Assembly: GCA_017473665.1 (NCBI GenBank)
Contig: JAFUKK010000264.1
Span: 1 to 12,977 of the forward strand
Length of the DNA: 12,977 nt
DNA from: Lachnospiraceae bacterium
GTDB lineage: Bacteria > Bacillota > Clostridia > Lachnospirales > Lachnospiraceae
Direction of reading: 5' to 3'
The translations under genes were made by a program, and so were the position numbers. Positions 7,191-12,977 of the stretch are shown piece after piece (the stretch's first letter is position 1; each line of letters begins with the position of its first letter). The notes under the pieces are model-generated. The model ran no database searches, was not told the origin of the DNA, and worked only from the letters and a program-made list of their open reading frames with translations.

Positions 7191-7751
7191 ATGGAAGACC
7201 ATCAGATCATCGAATTATATTGGGCCAGACTGGAGCAGGCAATCACTGAGACGGCTAAAAAGTATGGCAGATATTGTTACAGCATTGCTTATGGTATCCT
7301 GCACAGTAATCAGGACAGCGAGGAATGTGTGAACGATACGTATCTGCGGACTTGGGACAGTATACCGCCCACCAGACCGGAGCGGTTTCCGGTATTCTTG
7401 GGTAAGATTACCCGCAATCTATCTTTGGATAAGTGCCGTTATAATCGTGCGGAGAAGCGTGGGAGTGGGCAACTGCCGTTGTTATTGGAGGAATTGCATG
7501 ATTGTATCCCTTCTGATAATGATATGGAACAGGTGGTGGAAACCATGGCTTTGACCGAACTTCTCAATAGATTTTTAGAGAGTTTGTCCACGGATAATCG
7601 TAAGATATTTATGCGTCGTTACTGGTATTTTTCTGAGATAAAAGAAATTGCCGGGGATTTGGGGATGTCTGAAAGCAAGGTCAAAATGTCCCTGCTTCGT
7701 TCCAGAAAACGTTTGAAACAGCTGTTGGAGCAGGAAGGGGTGATGCTATGA
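7191..7751 (+). CDS. ECF-type RNA polymerase sigma factor
   Basis: A 186-residue sigma-70-family protein of the extracytoplasmic function group. Region 2 covers about 20-85 (YCYSIAYGILHSNQDSEECVNDTYLRTWDSIPP, then FLGKITRNLSLDKCR); region 4, the -35-binding helix-turn-helix, covers about 125-178 (LESLSTDNRKIFMRRYWYFSEIKEIAGDLGMSESKVKMSLLRSRKRLKQLL). Regions 1 and 3 are absent, as in ECF factors. Start choice: ATG 7191 has the strong site AAAGGAGGGAG (7178-7187) just upstream; an in-frame ATG at 7140 has none. The stop overlaps the start of the next gene (ATGA), which codes for a membrane protein likely to hold or regulate it. The signal it responds to is unknown. Confidence 0.92.
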   Translation: MEDHQIIELYWARLEQAITETAKKYGRYCYSIAYGILHSNQDSEECVNDTYLRTWDSIPPTRPERFPVFLGKITRNLSLDKCRYNRAEKRGSGQLPLLLEELHDCIPSDNDMEQVVETMALTELLNRFLESLSTDNRKIFMRRYWYFSEIKEIAGDLGMSESKVKMSLLRSRKRLKQLLEQEGVML

Positions 7752-9106
7752 TGGAAGAAAAGTTACTGGAAGCATTAAACCATGTGGATGAGAAATACAT
7801 AGAAGAAGCCCTGCCTGCGTGTATTGGGCTATCCGGTGAAACGAATGCTTTATCTGAACAGCCCCATGGTAAGCTAAAGGAGAAATATAGGATTGCCTAT
7901 GCCCGGATGAAATGGAGTATGGTTGCAGCTTGCCTGTGTCTGGTGGTATTTGGGGGAATTTATTTTTGGTCAGTACAGAGAACGGATGGCAATCAGGTAC
8001 TTGACGGCGACATAGGAGATGTAAGTGAGGAGCTTCTGGCAGAAACAGAGGGCATCCAACCGTCCATCTCGGAGCCGATAGTTGAGGTAGCAGAAAAGCA
8101 TGCCTTATTGGAAAATCTGGAGGTGGATGTTTGGGGTGGAGCCGGAGATGGCTTTTTGTTTTATGATATAGAAGAATTGGAGAGTAGAGACCTTCCGGAG
8201 ATGGAGCAGCTGCCGGAGACTTTGCCTGTATATCGTAATCTATCCTTTTTTGATGGCTCGGGAGTACCCGTATATTTGAGCGAAGGGGAACTGTTGAACC
8301 TGGCAGAGACAGCTGCAGCAGAACTGGGTGCTACCGTCACTCAGGTGACGTATGAGCGGTTAAAGGATTGCTCAGAGGATTATGGTGAGGATGAAAGGAT
8401 TGTATATCTCGCGGCAGACACTGAGGTGGGTACGGTAGAGCTGGAAGCAGATGGCCTGGGCAAAATCAGTTTCAAAGAGCCTGTTGAAATACCCGGAGAA
8501 TATCGATTGGTTGGAAATGATAGCGCTTGCAAGTTTGGAAAAGAAGCATTACGTTACTTGGCTGAAAGATATGCGGATTTGTTGTCCATAGAAGAGGCAG
8601 TTGTTTTTACTAATTACGATTACAATATACATGGGGACAGGAATTATACCTATCATGCCTATGAACAGGGAGATACCGCACTGGAGAGCTTTTTGAATTA
8701 TCATTTTGCAGGAGTTAGATTTTCTCCCGCCGATGATAAAAATGCAGTGGATGTCATATGGTTTGGAGACAAGCGCAGAAGTGCGGAATATATAAAGGAT
8801 TATCCTCTTATGTCTCCGGAGGAAGCAAAGAAACTATTGCAGGAGGGACAGTATTTCAATTACACAGACCCTAAAATATCAGAAATGGGCCTTTCCGGTG
8901 GAGTCATTACGGAACCGGAACTAACCTATCGGGTGTATAATTCCTGCAAACTATATATTCCCTATTTTATCTTTTATGCGGAAGTGCCCCAGACCAATTC
9001 TGAGGCGGAGAGTCTGGGATTAAAGGATTATATCCCTTATTACGTGCCTGCGATTCAGAGAGCATACTGGGATGAAGTGATGGAGCTGATACAAATAAAA
9101 GAGTAA
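7748..9106 (+). CDS. Single-pass membrane protein, partner (probable anti-sigma) of the ECF factor
   Basis: A 452-residue protein. The first 55 residues (EKLLEALNHVDEKYIEEALP...) are a cytoplasmic segment of the kind found in membrane partners of clostridial ECF factors. One membrane helix spans about 57-75 (SMVAACLCLVVFGGIYFW). The remaining 375 residues are acidic and would lie outside the cell, with no repeats or known catalytic motif that I recognise; near the end is a Tyr-rich stretch (IPYFIFYAEVP, YIPYYVPAI). ATG 7748 overlaps the sigma stop and has AGGAAGGGG seven bases upstream, so translation is coupled. An ATG at 7751 is an alternative start. The anti-sigma role is inferred from position and topology; a classical zinc anti-sigma motif (HxxxCxxC) is not present. 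Confidence 0.8.
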   Translation: MMEEKLLEALNHVDEKYIEEALPACIGLSGETNALSEQPHGKLKEKYRIAYARMKWSMVAACLCLVVFGGIYFWSVQRTDGNQVLDGDIGDVSEELLAETEGIQPSISEPIVEVAEKHALLENLEVDVWGGAGDGFLFYDIEELESRDLPEMEQLPETLPVYRNLSFFDGSGVPVYLSEGELLNLAETAAAELGATVTQVTYERLKDCSEDYGEDERIVYLAADTEVGTVELEADGLGKISFKEPVEIPGEYRLVGNDSACKFGKEALRYLAERYADLLSIEEAVVFTNYDYNIHGDRNYTYHAYEQGDTALESFLNYHFAGVRFSPADDKNAVDVIWFGDKRRSAEYIKDYPLMSPEEAKKLLQEGQYFNYTDPKISEMGLSGGVITEPELTYRVYNSCKLYIPYFIFYAEVPQTNSEAESLGLKDYIPYYVPAIQRAYWDEVMELIQIKE

Positions 9107-9109
9107 TCT

Positions 9110-9144
9110 AAAACCGCAGAAGCGATGGGCTTCTGCGGTTTTGT
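9110..9144 (+). terminator. Rho-independent terminator after the sigma operon (possibly bidirectional)
   Basis: A perfect 14-bp stem, AAAACCGCAGAAGC (9110-9123) and its complement (9129-9142), encloses GATGG. The symmetric A and T ends mean it could also stop minus-strand transcription coming from the MATE gene, whose stop is at 9178. Confidence 0.9.
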
Positions 9145-9177
9145 CTAATGGACATAACAGTATGCATGGCCATATGT

Positions 9178-10506
9178 CTAGTAATGATACTTTTTTCGCT
9201 TGATTACCATAAAGAATACCGTAATCACCGTGGCCATTAATTCGGCCACCACAATGGATACCCAGATGCCGTCGATGCCCCAGATAAGCGGCAGGATGAT
9301 TACGGCTGCAATCTGGAATACCAGAGTACGCAGGAAGGCTATCAGCGCGGAGGTCAGGCCGTCGCCCAATGCTGTAAAGAAGGAGGAGCCGTAAATGGCC
9401 ATACCTGCAAACAGGAAGGAGAAGGAATAAATCACAAAGCCCTTTAAAGTAAGCTCCAAAAGTCCTTGGTCGTAGCCTACGAAGATGTGGGACAAGGGCA
9501 GGGCCAGCACTTCTCCCAGCACCAACATAGATACGGAGAAGATACCGATAATCACCAGGCTCCTTTTTAACAAGCCCTTTAATTCGTTATAATCTCCTGC
9601 GCCATAATGGTAGCTGACTACAGGTGCGGTACCCACCGCATAGCCGATAAAGGCTGCCAGGAAAATCATGTTTACATACATCAGTACACCGTAAGCGGCC
9701 ACACCGTCTTCTCCTGCATATTTCATTAACTGTACATTGTACAGCATTCCTACCAGGGACATGGAGATATTAGACATTAGTTCAGAGGAACCGTTGACAC
9801 AGGTCTTTAACAGGGCGCTGCCGTCGAAGCAGGTCTTGGTTAGTCGCAGCAGACTACTGTTGGGGCAGGCAAAATAGATGACAGGGATGATTCCGCCTAC
9901 CAGCTGGCTTGCGGCGGTAGCCACCGCTGCCCCCACCAGACCCCATTGAAAGACTGCCACAAACAGAGCATCTAACAGAATATTGGTCATACCTGCTGCC
10001 ACGGTTACTGCCAGACCCAGTTGGGGCTTTTCGGCGGTCACAAAAAAGCTTTGAAATTCAAATTGCAACATAAAGGCCGGCAATGCAAGCAAAATAATGC
10101 GGCCATAGGTAACACAGTTTTCCAGCATGACGCCTTCGGCTCCCAGAAACTGTGCAATGGGGCGAAGGAACAGGATACCCAGGAGTGCTATGAGGATACC
10201 ACATAGGATGGAAACATATATCAGTAGGGAAAATATCTTCTTGGCCCGGTCCGGCTTTCCTTCTCCCAGTGCCTGGGCAATGAGCGCACTGCCACCGGTA
10301 CCGAACATAAAGCCCATGGCACCTAATATCATCAAAAAGGGCATGATGAAGTTGACTGCGGCAAAGGGTGTCTTCCCTACATAATTGGATACGAAAAAAC
10401 CGTCCACCACACCGTAGATGGAAGTGAAAATCATCATAACGATGGAGGGGAAGGAAAAACGTAATAGCTTGCGATAATTAAAATGATCCGATAATTGTAT
10501 TTTCAT
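9178..10506 (-). CDS. MATE-family multidrug/cation efflux transporter
   Basis: A 442-residue integral membrane protein with about 12 hydrophobic helices in two similar halves, the plan of MATE exporters, which use a Na+ or H+ gradient to expel cationic drugs or metabolites. Family features include the N-terminal LLRFSFPSIVMMIFTSIYGVVDGFFVSNYVG, then GTGGSALIAQALGEGKPDRAKKIF after the second helix, and in the second half YAVGTAPVVSYHYGAGDYNELKGLLKRS, the matching loop. It is closest in style to the MepA/clostridial branch, but substrate cannot be told. The start is supported by AGGAGT (10512-10517 on the opposite strand), five bases from the ATG. It has its own promoter and is separated from the upstream unit by a terminator. 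Confidence 0.93.
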   Translation of the reverse strand: MKIQLSDHFNYRKLLRFSFPSIVMMIFTSIYGVVDGFFVSNYVGKTPFAAVNFIMPFLMILGAMGFMFGTGGSALIAQALGEGKPDRAKKIFSLLIYVSILCGILIALLGILFLRPIAQFLGAEGVMLENCVTYGRIILLALPAFMLQFEFQSFFVTAEKPQLGLAVTVAAGMTNILLDALFVAVFQWGLVGAAVATAASQLVGGIIPVIYFACPNSSLLRLTKTCFDGSALLKTCVNGSSELMSNISMSLVGMLYNVQLMKYAGEDGVAAYGVLMYVNMIFLAAFIGYAVGTAPVVSYHYGAGDYNELKGLLKRSLVIIGIFSVSMLVLGEVLALPLSHIFVGYDQGLLELTLKGFVIYSFSFLFAGMAIYGSSFFTALGDGLTSALIAFLRTLVFQIAAVIILPLIWGIDGIWVSIVVAELMATVITVFFMVIKRKKYHY

Positions 10507-10551
10507 AAGATACTCCTATTTCTATATGGCTGAAATTACAGACACCAGAGT

Positions 10552-10580
10552 ATGTTAGTACGTTTGGGTAGGAAAGTCAA
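10552..10580 (-). promoter_or_regulatory. Sigma-A-type promoter of the MATE gene
   Basis: On the minus strand TTGACT (10575-10580), a 17-bp spacer, then TAACAT (10552-10557). The leader to the ATG would be about 40 bases. Confidence 0.65.
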
Positions 10581-10590
10581 CCATAAGAAA

Positions 10591-10627
10591 TAGAAAATCA
10601 CTCCCGGATAAAGAGCTGGGAGTGATT
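10591..10627 (-). terminator. Rho-independent terminator of the DUF975 unit
   Basis: On the minus strand a perfect 10-bp stem (10618-10627 reads AATCACTCCC, pairing with 10596-10605, GGGAGTGATT) is followed by TTTCTA. The loop is 12 bases. It separates the three-gene unit from the MATE gene. Confidence 0.8.
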
Positions 10628-10656
10628 GTTTAATCTGAAAATATTAGGCTGTGAGT

Positions 10657-10679
10657 GGAAGCTTAGGCTTCCTTTTTTT
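10657..10679 (+). terminator. Terminator-like hairpin facing into the DUF975 gene
   Basis: GGAAGC (10657-10662), loop TTAG, GCTTCC (10667-10672) and then seven T: a compact intrinsic terminator on the plus strand, overlapping the stop and last codons of the minus-strand gene. It would stop antisense transcription entering that gene, but the T-run is also simply its Lys codons. Confidence 0.4.
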
Positions 10680-11421
10680 GTGGATTCATCAAATCCAGGA
10701 AGAAGATAGTAGTGGCAGTATTTACGTAAGGAAGCACCCAAAACATACCGATACCCAGGCTTAAGATTCCCAATAGCAGCATGGGAACAAAGCGCAACTG
10801 TAAGCATAGATAACGCATCCGGTGTCCCTTCATTAGTTGATTACTCTTTTGAAGCAGTTCTTTGACGCTGAGCTCAGGAAAATCCAGCAACAGATAAAAG
10901 ACCTGTGAGATTCCTAAAACAGTAATAGTAAAGAGCAATGCCCCCAGTACATAGCTACCCGCCAGAGGAGCAATCATAATATTCTCCGAGGTTACCTGTA
11001 CATGGCTCACATATTGGTAGGGGAGCATGCAGATTTCTTGTATCACAGTGACAATCAGGGACAGACAGAAGGTTTTCCTGAAATCCTCCTGATATCCGTG
11101 GAACAGTTGGAAGTAAGTAAAGGTCCCTCCACACACCAGATTCAGAAAGTACAGTGCCAGACCCGCCCGGACCATGCCTATCAATATAGTAAAAAAGACG
11201 CAAAGCAAATAGAAAAGGATGCCGGTAAAGGTAGGGCTATTCAGTCCCGATAGGCGTCCTACCGAGTCCGCAATGGACGAAGCAAAGGTGCTGAGCAAAG
11301 TGTTGGCGTTAATGGAAAGGGCATAATAAAACATTGCAAATAGGGTAACGGCGCCATATTTCCCATCCAGCTTATTTTTGGCCTGATTACAAATGTCAGA
11401 GCAGGATTGATAAATTGTCAT
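10663..11421 (-). CDS. DUF975 family integral membrane protein
   Basis: A 252-residue protein with about five to six membrane helices (near 22-45, 67-95, 116-135, 152-180, 205-235). The C-terminal part has the DUF975 pattern: ELSVKELLQKSNQLMKGHRMRYLCLQLRFVPMLLLGILSLGIGMFWVLPYVNTATTIFFLDL. The function of this family is unknown. Ribosome site GAGGA is seven bases before the ATG. It is the last gene of a minus-strand unit, 36 bases after the metalloprotease-like gene, and ends in a terminator. Confidence 0.88.
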   Translation of the reverse strand: MTIYQSCSDICNQAKNKLDGKYGAVTLFAMFYYALSINANTLLSTFASSIADSVGRLSGLNSPTFTGILFYLLCVFFTILIGMVRAGLALYFLNLVCGGTFTYFQLFHGYQEDFRKTFCLSLIVTVIQEICMLPYQYVSHVQVTSENIMIAPLAGSYVLGALLFTITVLGISQVFYLLLDFPELSVKELLQKSNQLMKGHRMRYLCLQLRFVPMLLLGILSLGIGMFWVLPYVNTATTIFFLDLMNPQKKEA

Positions 11422-11457
11422 AGTAAGTTCCTCTTGGTAGCAAAATGATTAATCTAT

Positions 11458-11919
11458 TTAAACTGCATAGTCTGCGTGCATGCCGGTGTATTTGGCCCTG
11501 TCCGCAGCTTTTAAATCCTTTTGATAGGGATTGTCCTCGTTGGTATATTTAATCTGTGTGGAGGTGGTGCCTCCGGACACATAAGAACGGCCACATTCAG
11601 GACAAATGGAGGTGTGAATGGATACCGCCGCCTTGATGACTTCCCCACCCTTGGTGGCTGCCTTTTGGTATGCATTGGCCACATGCTCCTGTTCGTGAGC
11701 ACGGACGGCAGAGGCTGCAGATTCCGGAGAAATATGGGTGGCACTCTTAAAGGATACCATTTCATCGGAACCATCCTGGTATTTACGGTTCTCGCAGGTC
11801 TCACATTCTTCGGGGCCGGTGGTACGCTGTGCATCGGTAGGCATGGACATGCTGTAAGAGGAATCATAACTTCCATAAGGGGAATAACCGGTTACTGAAC
11901 CAAGCATCATATCATTCAC
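11458..11919 (-). CDS. SprA-related putative zinc metalloprotease
   Basis: A 153-residue protein. Residues 1-35 are Ser/Tyr/Gly-rich and probably unstructured. The core has CETCENRKYQDGSDEMVSFK (39-58) and then HISPESAASAVRAHEQEHVANAYQKA, where HEQEH (75-79) is an HExxH zinc-protease motif. A second pair CPEC at 106-109 precedes GRSYVSGGTTSTQIKY. This order matches the SprA-related family of putative metalloproteases; proteolysis is unproven and no substrate is known. No signal peptide is seen. The start codon is GTG (11917-11919), overlapping the upstream stop within GTGAATGA, with AAAGGA only three bases away; an ATG nine bases further in is an alternative. Second gene of the unit, translationally coupled to the gene before it. 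Confidence 0.85.
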   Translation of the reverse strand: MNDMMLGSVTGYSPYGSYDSSYSMSMPTDAQRTTGPEECETCENRKYQDGSDEMVSFKSATHISPESAASAVRAHEQEHVANAYQKAATKGGEVIKAAVSIHTSICPECGRSYVSGGTTSTQIKYTNEDNPYQKDLKAADRAKYTGMHADYAV

Positions 11920-12343
11920 CTGTCCTTTCTATGAGTCCCATATCATAATATTGTTCCATAATGGTATCAAAATCAGTACCATAGAGTTGCTGGGAGGTGT
12001 AGTTCATCTGCTCCCGGAAATCTTCATTCTCCAGCATGGAGGGAAGCATCTTAAAAGTAAAGAATAGGATAAATACCGCAAACAACAGGCCAATGGAAGA
12101 TAAAGCGATACCTGCAATGGCCGGATTGTCCATATTTCGTCCTTTTCGGTGACTTAGTATTGCGAAGAGAATGCTAAGAGAGCCGAAAACCAGAGGGAAT
12201 ACGCCGGTACAGATGGTCACCAGTGCCAACAGACCAAAGATGCAGGATGCAATGGCAAAAGTGTTTTTGCGGGGCTCATAAACGGGCTGACTATTGTGTT
12301 GTGCGCTGGAGCCGTACTCCTCATTCCAGTTAAAGTAATCCAT
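11912..12343 (-). CDS. Small membrane protein with DUF4190-like domain
   Basis: A 143-residue protein with a 26-residue polar N-terminus rich in Asn, Tyr and Gln, hydrophobic segments at about 29-45, 48-64 and 75-98 (AIASCIFGLLALVTICTGVFPLVFGSLSILFAIL, then AIAGIALSSIGLLFAVFILFF), and an acidic C-terminal tail. The pattern of small helices around SHRKGRNMDNPAIAGIALS is typical of DUF4190 proteins of unknown role. The chosen ATG (12341-12343) has GGAG seven bases upstream; the frame is open further up to 12433 but that part covers the tex promoter region and lacks a ribosome site. First gene of the three-gene minus-strand unit. Confidence 0.8.
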   Translation of the reverse strand: MDYFNWNEEYGSSAQHNSQPVYEPRKNTFAIASCIFGLLALVTICTGVFPLVFGSLSILFAILSHRKGRNMDNPAIAGIALSSIGLLFAVFILFFTFKMLPSMLENEDFREQMNYTSQQLYGTDFDTIMEQYYDMGLIERTGE

Positions 12344-12410
12344 AAATATTCTCCGTAAAATCCTTTTTATAAAAAGTGTGCTTTCTATCTTTACTGTATC
12401 ATCTTTTGGC

Positions 12411-12440
12411 TTGAAAAGAAAGGGGGAAATCACTTATAAT
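12411..12440 (+). promoter_or_regulatory. Sigma-A-type promoter of tex
   Basis: TTGAAA (12411-12416), an 18-bp spacer, then a consensus TATAAT (12435-12440). It lies in the 147-bp divergent gap to the DUF4190 gene. Confidence 0.75.
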
Positions 12441-12490
12441 GGTAGAGGACTTGTGCACATTAGAGTCTGAAAAGGAGATTGAAAAAGTAC

Positions 12491-12977
12491 ATGGATATTT
12501 TGTTGCAATTAAAAGAAGAACTGAAGGTTGAAAAATGGCAGGTAGAGGCAGCAGTCAAATTGATTGATGAAGGCAATACCATCCCGTTTATTTCACGTTA
12601 CCGTAAGGAGGTTACCGGCTCCCTGAATGATGAGCAGTTACGTAATCTTCACGAGCGTCTGGTATATTTGCGTAATCTGGAGGAGAAAAAGACCCAGGTA
12701 CTTAGCAGCATTGAGGAGCAGGGACAGCTTACTGATGAGCTGAGAGAGAAGATTCTGGCAGCCCAGACCTTGGTAGTGGTAGAGGATTTGTACCGCCCCT
12801 ATAGACCCAAGAGAAAGACCCGCGCCAGTGTAGCCAAGGAGAAAGGGCTGGAGGGCCTGGCTCAATATATTCTGGCTCAGAATGCCACTGAGGATGTGCT
12901 GGTAGAGGCAGCAAAGTACGTTTCTGAGGAAAAGGAAGTGGCTACTGCCGCAGAGGCATTGCAGGGTGCAAAGGATA
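12491..12977 (+). CDS. tex: Tex family S1 RNA-binding protein (N-terminal part, cut by right edge)
   Basis: Tex is a conserved cytoplasmic nucleic-acid-binding protein that binds RNA through a C-terminal S1 domain and affects transcription. Only 162 residues are seen. They match the Tex N-terminal domain closely: VEAAVKLIDEGNTIPFISRYRKEVTGSLNDEQLRNLHERL, then VVVEDLYRPYRPKRKTRASVAKEKGLEGLA. The site AAAGGAG lies 13 bases from the ATG, rather far; an in-frame TTG at 12479 is too close to it to be better. The YqgF-like, helix-hairpin-helix and S1 domains would lie beyond the window. Confidence 0.95.
   Translation, partial: MDILLQLKEELKVEKWQVEAAVKLIDEGNTIPFISRYRKEVTGSLNDEQLRNLHERLVYLRNLEEKKTQVLSSIEEQGQLTDELREKILAAQTLVVVEDLYRPYRPKRKTRASVAKEKGLEGLAQYILAQNATEDVLVEAAKYVSEEKEVATAAEALQGAKD

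Noticed and set aside
12344..12433. N-terminal extension of the DUF4190 gene up to 12433
   Set aside because: No ribosome site; the stretch is AT-rich and overlaps the tex promoter, while ATG 12343 has GGAG at seven bases.
1..12977. CRISPR arrays, tRNA or rRNA genes, prophage or toxin-antitoxin genes
   Set aside because: No regularly spaced repeats, cloverleaf sequences or matching proteins were seen in either strand.

Overview
The window looks like chromosomal DNA from a low-to-mid-GC Gram-positive anaerobe of the class Clostridia, most likely a Lachnospiraceae-type gut bacterium. Reasons are the secA-prfB gene pair, strong AGGAGG-like ribosome sites, an HD-GYP protein of the clostridial type, an ECF sigma factor with a membrane partner, and DUF975 and DUF4190 membrane proteins. 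This is judged from protein character only; no database was searched.

Layout. (1) 1-1235 (+): altronate dehydratase, cut by the left edge, followed by a strong terminator. (2) About 1269-1942: no convincing gene, but almost the whole gap is one long imperfect inverted repeat with arms of nearly 300 bp and a branched tip. It lies between two convergent genes, and its ends include the T-tracts of both their terminators. This is the most unusual object in the window. (3) 1966-3051 (-): HD-GYP domain protein with its own terminator and candidate tandem extended -10 promoters. (4) 3223-7072 (+): promoter, 5' leader hairpin, secA, prfB (RF2, with an in-frame UGA and +1 frameshift site) and terminator. 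(5) 7116-9142 (+): ECF sigma factor and a translationally coupled single-pass membrane protein, then a terminator. (6) 9178-10580 (-): MATE-family efflux transporter with a good promoter. (7) 10596-12343 (-): three-gene unit running DUF4190-like membrane protein, HExxH SprA-like putative metalloprotease, DUF975 membrane protein, then a terminator. (8) 12411-12977 (+): promoter and start of tex, cut by the right edge.

How they work together. secA (protein export motor) and prfB (release factor 2) form a housekeeping operon with 20 bp between them. RF2 probably controls its own synthesis through the UGA at 5968-5970. The sigma gene and its partner overlap in an ATGA arrangement, as expected for a membrane-sensed stress regulator. 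The three-gene minus-strand unit codes for cell-envelope proteins of unknown role. No tRNA, rRNA, CRISPR array, phage gene or recognisable transposase was seen. The inverted repeat has no coding content that could mobilise it, so it is either a non-autonomous fold-back (MITE-like) element or a long hairpin RNA locus.
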